Shown one piece after another: positions 1 through 5,792 of a stretch of 7,940 nt of DNA. Under the pieces are notes generated by a model. It was given only the letters and a program-made list of their open reading frames with translations, was not told the DNA's origin and made no database searches. The stretch's first letter is position 1. The number at the start of each line of letters is the position of its first letter. The stretch lies in assembly GCA_964406095.1 (NCBI GenBank), contig CAYOQJ010000028.1:1-7940 (forward strand). The letters run 5' to 3'. The DNA is from M55B167 sp964406095. Lineage in GTDB: Bacteria; Verrucomicrobiota; Kiritimatiellia; RFP12; UBA1067. The position numbers and the translations under genes were made by a program.

Positions 1-124
1 TGGTGGGAGGGCACAATTCACCCGGGAGACTCACGCGATTGAAGCAGCTTTTTACATTCATAAATTTTACACTCCTCTTTGCGGCCACTGAGTGGTTGCG
101 AAAATCAAGCAACAGGAAAAGTAC
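1..124. other. Leader region with possible tail of an upstream gene
   Basis: No gene can be assigned here. Three forward frames are open at the left edge: frame 1 runs 13 codons to TGA at 40-42, frame 2 runs to TGA at 89-91, and frame 3 runs to TGA at 126-128, which would overlap the secretin ATG as ATGA. None of the short peptides is recognisable. The stretch from about 43 to 80 is AT-rich and looks intergenic, which mildly favours the frame-1 stop as the end of an upstream gene, but this is a guess. A TTTACA word at 51-56 resembles a -35 box but has no good -10 partner at the normal distance. Confidence 0.25.
114..119 (+). promoter_or_regulatory. Ribosome binding site of the secretin gene
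   Basis: AGGAAA lies 5 bases before ATG 125. It selects ATG 125 over the in-frame GTG at 92, which has no purine-rich site ahead of it. It also places the lipoprotein signal peptide exactly at the N terminus. The same AGGAAA word precedes the gene at 4938. Confidence 0.65.
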
Positions 125-2236
125 ATGAACATAACACCCAAGCAGATTCTGATATTATGCGCCGCCGTATGGATTGCGGGTTGCACCAGCACCAAAACTC
201 CCGAGCCCCCGCCGGAGATTCCGTCCAGACGTGATCCCGCGGTCTCCGCCGCCGACTCACTCTACGAGCAGGGGCGCATGCGTGAGGCGATCATCGCCTG
301 CATTGATATCGCCCGCAAGAATCCCGAGGCGGTCGGACTGCTCGAACTGCAGCAGCGCATAACCAACCAGATGGCGGCCGATCGCGCCCGTGAGATCGTG
401 GCGCGCACCGAGAAGGCTGTTGATTTGGACACCGCCGATGCTCAGCGCTTCGGCATCCCACCCGACAACTATCGCATGAAAAAGCATGTGGTCGGCGAAA
501 ACAACTCGCTGCGCTCAGCCCCCTCTTCGATGCAGGAGGCGCTCATGTCGCCGATCAGCGTGCATCTGATCGATGCTGATATCAATGCGATTATCGCGCA
601 GATCGGCCAGGCCCAGAACATTAATATCGTCGCCGATAGCTCGATCTCATCGGCGCAACTGTCCATTCATGCCGAGGATACCCCTCTGATCGAGATTCTG
701 GAGTATGTCGGACGCAATCTTGATGTCACCTTCTCGGTCGGCAGCAATTTGATCTGGGCCACCGCCAAGAGCGAGGAAGAGCCCACAACCGGCGTGCCGA
801 TGATCACCCGCACCTACAAACTGCGCAAAGGCATGGTTGGCTCCGAGCTGGGCAAATCCGCCGCCGGCAAATCGCTGTTCAAAGGCCCGGAAGAGCGCGG
901 TCGCGGCAGTCGCGAAAACCAGCAGCAAGGTGAAGAGGGCGGCGGCAAAGAGGGTAGCGTAGGTTTGCTGGAAGCCATTGAACGTTTTGTACCACAGCCG
1001 GATGGTGCCGATTTTCTGTTTAACGACAAGGTGCACTCGCTGATAGTCAAAAACACCCGCGAAAATCTTGACCTAGTGGAGGATCTGATCGAAGCGATGG
1101 ATGTGCGTCCGCTGCAGGTGCTGATTGAAGCACGCTTCATCACCACCAAAGTCAACGATCTGCGCGAGCTGGGCATCGACTGGCTCTTTCAACGTCCCTA
1201 CGAGGGCGACACCGGTCTCAACGCTGATACCATCGATGAGTTGCGTCGGTTGCAGCGTACCACTGAGGATCCGGCGCAGTTGATGGAGATTGATCAGCAG
1301 ATTCAGGCACTCTCACCCACCACCTTCGGCAACAATGTCTACGCCGGACAGATAGCCTCTACCGGCACCGACGCGATCTATCAGACTCTGCTCGGCGAGA
1401 CCGGTCTACAAGCCACACTGCACGCTCTGCAGGAGATCGGCAACAGCCGCACCGTTGTTGTGCCGCGCGTAACCACCCTCAACAACCGTGAGGCCACCTT
1501 CCGTTTCGGACGGGATGTCTCCTATTTTGAAGAGGTCGACACCAACATCATGACCAGCGGCGGCGGTTACGGCAGCGGCGAATCGCGCGACAATGTGACT
1601 TACGACTATGACCGACCGACTGTGGTCGAGGTGGGCTACTCGCTGACCGTCACCCCCAGTGTCGGTGCCGATCTTTCCACCATCAATCTGGTACTGCGCC
1701 CTGAGATCAGCAATATCGAGGAGTGGAAGAAGTATAAACTCAGCTCGCTCGACAACGCCAAAGACCCGGAGAGCGAACCGGCAATCGAAATTCCGATCAT
1801 CGGGCGGCAATACATCGAGACCGAGGCGGTTGTACGCAGTGGCGAAACCGTGGTTCTAGGCGGCATGGCCGACACCCTGAAGAGTGAAGACAACAAAGGC
1901 ACTCCCTGGCTCAGCGATCTGCCTTTCATAGGACGCTTCTTCCGTCTGGACACCGACAACGAACAGTCCAATAACATGCTCATCTTCGTAACTGCCACCC
2001 TGATCAGCGACATGGGTGAAGAGCTGATTCCGCTCAGTGAACGCGAACACTACGGTCTGGAACTCCCCACCGACGCAACAACCCCCGACGTGCTGAAGAA
2101 CATTGAAGCAACCGCGCCGCAAAGTGCGACAGACGGCGCTCAGGCTCCGGCGGCAGAAGCACCGGCAGCAGAAGCACCGACGGCGGAAGCACCGGCGGCG
2201 GAAGCACCGGCAGCAGAAGCACCGGCGGCGGAGTAA
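125..2236 (+). CDS. Lipoprotein secretin (GspD/PilQ family), outer-membrane pore
   Basis: 703 residues from ATG 125. Residues 1-19 form a lipoprotein signal peptide (KQ, hydrophobic run, then IAGC) with Cys20 as the acylation site, so outer-membrane anchoring without a separate pilotin is likely. Residues about 45-90 are helical and faintly TPR-like. Residues 144-212 resemble the N0/STN domain, and 229-330 an N3-like secretin_N domain interrupted by a Gly/Glu/Gln/Lys-rich loop (about 240-278). The secretin core spans about 331-627, with SGETVVLGGM (572-581), LSDLPFIGRFFR (596-607) and the closing NMLIFVTATLI (617-627). A tail follows, ending in six EAPAA-type pentapeptides (674-703). Members of this family form the multimeric outer-membrane gate through which a pilus or secreted proteins pass. 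Only one clear middle N domain is visible, fewer than in classical GspD. Whether it is best named GspD or PilQ cannot be decided by eye; the secretin assignment itself is firm. Confidence 0.96.
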   Translation: MNITPKQILILCAAVWIAGCTSTKTPEPPPEIPSRRDPAVSAADSLYEQGRMREAIIACIDIARKNPEAVGLLELQQRITNQMAADRAREIVARTEKAVDLDTADAQRFGIPPDNYRMKKHVVGENNSLRSAPSSMQEALMSPISVHLIDADINAIIAQIGQAQNINIVADSSISSAQLSIHAEDTPLIEILEYVGRNLDVTFSVGSNLIWATAKSEEEPTTGVPMITRTYKLRKGMVGSELGKSAAGKSLFKGPEERGRGSRENQQQGEEGGGKEGSVGLLEAIERFVPQPDGADFLFNDKVHSLIVKNTRENLDLVEDLIEAMDVRPLQVLIEARFITTKVNDLRELGIDWLFQRPYEGDTGLNADTIDELRRLQRTTEDPAQLMEIDQQIQALSPTTFGNNVYAGQIASTGTDAIYQTLLGETGLQATLHALQEIGNSRTVVVPRVTTLNNREATFRFGRDVSYFEEVDTNIMTSGGGYGSGESRDNVTYDYDRPTVVEVGYSLTVTPSVGADLSTINLVLRPEISNIEEWKKYKLSSLDNAKDPESEPAIEIPIIGRQYIETEAVVRSGETVVLGGMADTLKSEDNKGTPWLSDLPFIGRFFRLDTDNEQSNNMLIFVTATLISDMGEELIPLSEREHYGLELPTDATTPDVLKNIEATAPQSATDGAQAPAAEAPAAEAPTAEAPAAEAPAAEAPAAE
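2144..2233 (+). repeat. 15-bp in-frame tandem repeat encoding (APAAE)6
   Basis: Six adjoining 15-bp units of the form GCACCGGCGGCGGAA fill the last 90 bases before the TAA of the secretin gene. Units differ mainly at third codon positions (GCG/GCA), one has ACG giving Thr in place of Ala, and the first begins GCT. The unit is a multiple of three, so gain or loss of copies keeps the frame and only changes tail length. The product is a Pro/Ala/Glu-rich, probably extended and acidic C-terminal tail. Confidence 0.95.
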
Positions 2237-2276
2237 CAGGTACTCAATTAAACAAACCGAAAAACAGTAGATTTTT

Positions 2277-4016
2277 ATGGCCAAACCAAAACAGATTATC
2301 GCCCTTGACGCGGGGTCACACTCGCTCCAGGCACTTTGGCTGCAGATGCGCGGCAGCAAGCCGGTTGTTACGCGTGCAGAGTCGCTGGCAATGCCGCTGG
2401 ACGCGGAGAATCCCAATGAAATCATCCAGCAGTGGATTACCAGGATAGGTCTTTCCAAGGCTTTTTGCGTGGTCGCACTCCATGGAGAACGCAATGTCTT
2501 TCAGGGCGGCAAGATAACCCACAACGATCCACGTACCGCCGAACAGGTTGCCGAGATGGATCTGGCACAGTTCAACGAAATGGCTGGTGACGCCATGACG
2601 CATGATGTCACCGATTTCGAGATGGCCAACGAACCGGGCATGCGACGCTATCTGATGGCGATGGCCCGGCCGGCCGAAATCGAACGTTCGATCCGCGAGT
2701 GTGCCCAGATGCACATCCGACCCGCCGATCTGATCCCGGCACCGGCGGCACTTTTCAATGCGCTCGAATCATTCGCGCCCAAACATGCAGAACCCTGGTG
2801 TTATGTCAATATCGGCCACAAGCAGAGCGATGTCGCCATCGGCACCCAGACCGGGCTGCTCTTCGCCAGAAGCATATCGGTCGGCGGCAAGATATTCACC
2901 GACGCCGTCGTGGCTGAAACCAGCCTACCAGCATCACAGGCCGAAATCCGCAAACAGTCCGACTGCGGTCTGCGCGAAACCGATGCCTGCTGCGAGTCGC
3001 TGCGCAAAGCGGCTGACCGCTGGATTGCGCAGTTCAATGCCTGCATGGGTGTTTACAGAAGTCAGTTCCCCGAGGGCAAGCTCAAAGTGCCGCATCTGGT
3101 GATAACCGGCGGCGGATCACGCCTCAAAGGGCTTAAAGCCTATCTGATGAACCGTCTGGCTATGCAGGTCAGTGATGTTTCGGAACTCCCCAATCTGCCG
3201 CAGTCCTATAAGGAGTACACCGGCACCTATGATCTGGCTTACGGTCTGGCACTGAGTGTCACACGCGCTGCGACAACGAAACTTTCGCTACTGCCCGAGG
3301 ATTTAAAGGATGAAGTGGTTTTCCGTGCCAAGAAACCCTGGTGGATTGCAACCGCCGTGCTGATGTTCATCTGCATGGGGTTTTACAGCGCCACCGGCGT
3401 CTTTATTCTGAAACGCGACGGTGCTCAGCTGCAGGAAGAGCAAACCCGGCTGAAAACACGTGAACGTATCGACCAGCGCATCGCGCAGCTGAAAATGATG
3501 GAAACACAGGTGCTGACCAATTCGGTGCCGCTGGGACGTCTGCTGATGAACGGTCCGCTGGCCCGCGAGGTGCTCACCCTGGTCTGCGCATCGGTCGATC
3601 CCGATGACTGGATCACTCTTTTCTGCGATGAAAAAATCTACAATCCCAAAGAGCAGACCGAGGCCGAAGCAGCCGCCGCAGAAACAGGTGAGCCTAAAAA
3701 CCCCTTCTCGCTTTTCCGCACCCGCAGCAAGGGCGCACAGAAGCCCTCTAGCAAACCTAAGGATACCACCGCTGACCGTAAAGAGCTGGTTGATGCCCTG
3801 GCTCAGACCTTCATCGTCGAGGGCTACACCCCCAACCCCAGTCTTAGAACGGTCAAGGAGATGATCAGCAGATTGAAGACCTCGCCGCAGATCGCCCGAG
3901 TCGATCTGCGCAGTGATGATCAGGTGCTGGCACCCACCGGTATTCCTGAACTGGAAGACGAGCAGATACCCGACTTCCGTAGATTCGTCATAGAAATCGA
4001 GGTGGTGAAGCCATGA
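2277..4016 (+). CDS. PilM-PilN fusion protein (GspL-like), inner-membrane assembly component
   Basis: 579 residues. Residues 1 to about 330 are an actin-like PilM domain, with the phosphate-1 motif IALDAGSHS (8-16, Asp11), a phosphate-2-like segment VNIGHKQSD (177-185) and the adenosine motif ITGGGSR (276-282). Then comes LSLLPEDL (336-343), matching the INLLP-type motif by which free-standing PilN binds PilM. A single membrane helix follows (about 355-378), then a coiled coil (381-415). The periplasmic part ends in a PilN-like ferredoxin-fold pattern (VEGYTPNPSLRTVKEMI, then L..SP....V.L). Fusing PilM to PilN reproduces the domain order of GspL. By family knowledge, the cytoplasmic part contacts the assembly ATPase and the periplasmic part pairs with PilO/GspM, encoded next with a 4-bp overlap. 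A charged Ala/Glu/Lys-rich stretch (about 455-502) is inserted in the periplasmic domain. The ATG has no obvious Shine-Dalgarno site and lies 40 bp after the secretin stop. Confidence 0.88.
   Translation: MAKPKQIIALDAGSHSLQALWLQMRGSKPVVTRAESLAMPLDAENPNEIIQQWITRIGLSKAFCVVALHGERNVFQGGKITHNDPRTAEQVAEMDLAQFNEMAGDAMTHDVTDFEMANEPGMRRYLMAMARPAEIERSIRECAQMHIRPADLIPAPAALFNALESFAPKHAEPWCYVNIGHKQSDVAIGTQTGLLFARSISVGGKIFTDAVVAETSLPASQAEIRKQSDCGLRETDACCESLRKAADRWIAQFNACMGVYRSQFPEGKLKVPHLVITGGGSRLKGLKAYLMNRLAMQVSDVSELPNLPQSYKEYTGTYDLAYGLALSVTRAATTKLSLLPEDLKDEVVFRAKKPWWIATAVLMFICMGFYSATGVFILKRDGAQLQEEQTRLKTRERIDQRIAQLKMMETQVLTNSVPLGRLLMNGPLAREVLTLVCASVDPDDWITLFCDEKIYNPKEQTEAEAAAAETGEPKNPFSLFRTRSKGAQKPSSKPKDTTADRKELVDALAQTFIVEGYTPNPSLRTVKEMISRLKTSPQIARVDLRSDDQVLAPTGIPELEDEQIPDFRRFVIEIEVVKP
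3999..4004 (+). promoter_or_regulatory. Ribosome binding site of the PilO-like gene, inside the PilMN gene
   Basis: GAGGTG lies 8 bases ahead of ATG 4013, within the last codons of the preceding gene. Together with the ATGA stop/start overlap (4013-4016) it supports translational coupling of the two products, which are expected to form a heteromeric complex. Confidence 0.65.
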
Positions 4017-4774
4017 ATAAATTTTTGAATCCAGATGTTTTAAAAACCGAAAAAGCACAGGTCGTCTTCATTATTCTGTTGATAGTGGCCGGTATTTTCA
4101 GCACGGTGCGCTTTGTAGTGCTGCCGCAGCGCCGCATGACCGAGGCCAACCGGAGCGTCCGGCAGCGCCTTGCCAGAAGCAAATTTGTCGATTACTCAAT
4201 CAACGGCATGCAGACTGTCGCCAACCATGAATTGCAGAACCTTGAGCAACTTTCAAACGAGTGGGCACGGATAGCCGCTCGCCTGACCACCTTTGAAGAC
4301 CAGAGTGTGGTGCAGAATCTGGGTGTCAACCGCATCGACTACAAAGTGCAGCTCTACGCAATCCGTGAACGTCTGAAAAAGAAATCGGAAGAGCTGGACA
4401 TTCCGCTGATGCCGGCGGAACTCGGATTGGATGAATCGCTGACCAGCGGTGATGCCATCAGAATCCGCATGTTGCAACTCAAAGCTGTTGAAAAACTAGC
4501 CGATCTGACACTCGACCGTCAGATACAGCGGCTGGTGGAAATATATCCGCTCCCGCCAGTTGAACATCGCGATGAGAAAGAAACACTTGTTTTCACCGAA
4601 TATCCGGTGCGCATCGAGTGCGATATCAACTTCGATCAGCTCTACACCAGTTTTCAATCGGTTTTCGAAGAGAATCAGATCTTCGCATTCCGTAACATAC
4701 GTATTGAATCAGGACCAACCTTTGATGCTAACCTGCGTCTTAAAGCGGTTCTTTCCGCCCTCTTGTTTGAATAA
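4013..4774 (+). CDS. PilO/GspM-like inner-membrane protein
   Basis: 253 residues: a short cytoplasmic N terminus, one membrane helix (about 16-37), a long heptad-like helical stretch (about 40-140), and a compact C-terminal domain (about 196-253, from PVRIECDINFDQLY to the last strand LRLKAVLSALL). This is the layout of PilO and GspM: one helix, coiled coil, then a ferredoxin-like domain whose closing part has the pattern of two strands flanking an F..L......I helix. The primary sequence is diverged, so the call rests on topology and position directly after a PilM-PilN fusion. In related systems PilO pairs with PilN and sets the spacing of the inner-membrane ring to the secretin. The start is well supported by the overlapping ATGA and a GAGGTG site. 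Confidence 0.72.
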   Translation: MNKFLNPDVLKTEKAQVVFIILLIVAGIFSTVRFVVLPQRRMTEANRSVRQRLARSKFVDYSINGMQTVANHELQNLEQLSNEWARIAARLTTFEDQSVVQNLGVNRIDYKVQLYAIRERLKKKSEELDIPLMPAELGLDESLTSGDAIRIRMLQLKAVEKLADLTLDRQIQRLVEIYPLPPVEHRDEKETLVFTEYPVRIECDINFDQLYTSFQSVFEENQIFAFRNIRIESGPTFDANLRLKAVLSALLFE

Positions 4775-4821
4775 GCTACGCATAACGCGAATTACAAACC
4801 GCAATAGAGCCATAACGATTG

Positions 4822-4851
4822 TTGACATGATTACAGGATTAACATGATAAC
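4822..4851 (+). promoter_or_regulatory. Candidate sigma-70-type promoter
   Basis: TTGACA at 4822-4827 matches the -35 consensus in all six positions. GATAAC at 4846-4851 matches the -10 consensus at four positions, including the ATAA core, with an 18-bp spacer. Transcription would start near 4858, about 80 bases before ATG 4938. Housekeeping promoters in the suspected lineage are poorly characterised, so this is a sequence resemblance only. Confidence 0.4.
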
Positions 4852-4853
4852 GC

Positions 4854-4864
4854 CCTCTTAGAGG
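4854..4864. repeat. Short perfect palindrome at the predicted transcription start
   Basis: CCTCT-T-AGAGG is an 11-bp inverted repeat with 5-bp arms and a single central base. It sits immediately after the candidate -10 box, where an operator could act. It is short enough to arise by chance and its loop is too small for a hairpin, so a DNA site is likelier than an RNA structure. Confidence 0.3.
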
Positions 4865-4927
4865 TGTAGAAAAAGCTTAAATCACTCTCTTAAAATCTTG
4901 ATAATCTGTGGATAAAAAACTGAAGAC

Positions 4928-4933
4928 AGGAAA
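4928..4933 (+). promoter_or_regulatory. Ribosome binding site of the PilP/GspC-like gene
   Basis: AGGAAA lies 4 bases before ATG 4938, the same word as before the secretin gene. It favours ATG 4938 over the in-frame GTG at 4908, which lacks a site. Confidence 0.6.
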
Positions 4934-4937
4934 CATC

Positions 4938-5759
4938 ATGACATCTCTCTGGAAAATCATCATGCATCTGAATGCCAAGGCATTCTGCTTCATAATGTTG
5001 CTGACATGCGCGGCAGTCGGACTCTACTGTGGATATCTGATCTCAAGGCCGCTGGAACCGATCAAAGACGGCAGCGGCAAAGCACCTGAGCTGATTCAGC
5101 CCCCGGAGATCACCCTGCTGGATTTTGTCTCTAATCAACTCGCATCCAGCTCGCTGGTCATACCGGTGGATCCCTTTCGTCCGACAATTGAAGCTATCTT
5201 CACCAATGCCGCCGAGCGGGCCGCATTTATCGCTGCTTTGAAAAAGGCCCAAGAGGAAGCCACCGGACTCACCAAGGATAAGGATGCCAAAAAGAAGGAT
5301 CCTTTCGCGCACCTGCGCAAAAAAGAGAAGGTGCCCGGTCAAAAGACCGGTCCCGGTGGCAGACCGATGATCACTCCCAATTTGACTTACCAGGGATTCA
5401 TCAAGCGCCCCGACGGCACTGAAGCGGCTATGTTTTACGACTCGGTCAATAAAACCACCCACTTCTATGACGAAGGCAACAAGGTGCGTGAACTCGATAT
5501 CGTCAATGCCGACCTTAAAAACGCCGCCCTGCGTATGGAAGACGGCTCGACCCGCTCGCTGAAGATCGGCGAGACCGTGCAACTGACACCAATCGAAGCA
5601 CCGCCCGCACCGCCACCTGCGGAAAATGTTAAGAAACCCGGCAAAAAAATGACAGCCGAACAACGTGCCGCCTGGATCGCGAAACGTAAAGCGGAGGCTG
5701 CCAAGGCGGCCCGTAAAAAGAATGCGGCAGCCAAAGCGGGAAAAATCAAGAAACGCTGA
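4938..5759 (+). CDS. PilP/GspC-like inner-membrane protein with basic C-terminal tail
   Basis: 273 residues from ATG 4938. One membrane helix (about 15-35) is followed by a Pro-containing linker, an Ala/Lys-rich segment (about 85-135), and a small beta-rich domain (about 147-217). That domain runs from LTYQGFIKRPDGTEAAMFYD, with alternating strands and turns, to RSLKIGETVQL. It resembles the homology-region fold of GspC and the C-terminal domain of PilP, which in those families binds the N0 domain of the secretin. A Pro-rich linker (APPAPPPAE) then leads to a strongly basic, Ala/Lys-rich tail (232-273) that GspC and PilP normally lack. There is no PDZ domain. PilP is usually a lipoprotein; here a transmembrane anchor as in GspC is seen instead. 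The call rests on topology, domain pattern and position, with no strong signature motif. Confidence 0.62.
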   Translation: MTSLWKIIMHLNAKAFCFIMLLTCAAVGLYCGYLISRPLEPIKDGSGKAPELIQPPEITLLDFVSNQLASSSLVIPVDPFRPTIEAIFTNAAERAAFIAALKKAQEEATGLTKDKDAKKKDPFAHLRKKEKVPGQKTGPGGRPMITPNLTYQGFIKRPDGTEAAMFYDSVNKTTHFYDEGNKVRELDIVNADLKNAALRMEDGSTRSLKIGETVQLTPIEAPPAPPPAENVKKPGKKMTAEQRAAWIAKRKAEAAKAARKKNAAAKAGKIKKR

Positions 5760-5784
5760 ATTTCAACAGAACCAACCTAATTGC

Positions 5785-5788
5785 AAGG
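5785..5788 (+). promoter_or_regulatory. Short ribosome binding site deciding the ATPase start
   Basis: AAGG lies 4 bases before ATG 5793. It lies downstream of the in-frame TTG at 5781 and so can serve only the ATG. The match is short. Confidence 0.45.
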
Positions 5789-5792
5789 CTTT

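Larger units (their letters stand above)
4775..4937 (+). promoter_or_regulatory. 163-bp intergenic region, candidate internal promoter region
   Basis: This is the only gap over 100 bp between genes of the cluster, and it is AT-richer than its surroundings. It holds a perfect -35 hexamer, a short palindrome and three ATAACG words (4782, 4812 and 4847). No strong hairpin followed by a T run is present, so no intrinsic terminator after the PilO-like gene is claimed. No convincing small gene lies here. Confidence 0.45.

Noticed and set aside
51..79. Sigma-70 promoter ahead of the secretin
   Set aside because: TTTACA at 51-56 is a fair -35 box, but the sequence 17 bp downstream (CCTCTT) does not resemble a -10 box.
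92..124. GTG start at 92 for the secretin
   Set aside because: It would add 11 polar residues before the lipoprotein signal peptide and has no ribosome binding site, whereas ATG 125 has AGGAAA at a proper distance.
125..2236. Type III secretion or filamentous phage secretin
   Set aside because: Neighbours are a PilM-PilN fusion, a PilO-like protein, a GspE/PilB ATPase and a prepilin, with no type III or phage genes in the window.
1856..2494. 212-codon open frame on the minus strand with Cys/Arg-rich repeats
   Set aside because: Its odd composition is the reverse complement of the APAAE repeat, and it lies opposite two well-supported genes.
3303..4058. 251-codon open frame on the minus strand
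   Set aside because: It lies opposite the PilN-like part of the fusion gene, shows no recognisable motif, and reflects third-position GC bias of the real gene.
4560..4847. 95-codon forward frame running from the PilO-like gene into the intergenic gap
   Set aside because: It is mostly out of frame within a supported gene, rich in Ser/Arg/Ile as shadow frames often are, and has no ribosome binding site.
4851..4868. Intrinsic terminator at the CCTCT/AGAGG palindrome
   Set aside because: The stem is 5 bp with a 1-base centre, which cannot form a hairpin loop, and no T run follows.
4908..4937. GTG start at 4908 for the PilP/GspC-like gene
   Set aside because: No ribosome binding site; ATG 4938 has AGGAAA and puts the membrane helix at the usual distance from the N terminus.
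5043..5663. 206-codon open frame on the minus strand
   Set aside because: It is antisense to the PilP/GspC-like gene, with no recognisable domain.
5781..5792. TTG start at 5781 for the ATPase
   Set aside because: A rare start codon without a binding site, only 12 bases ahead of an ATG preceded by AAGG.
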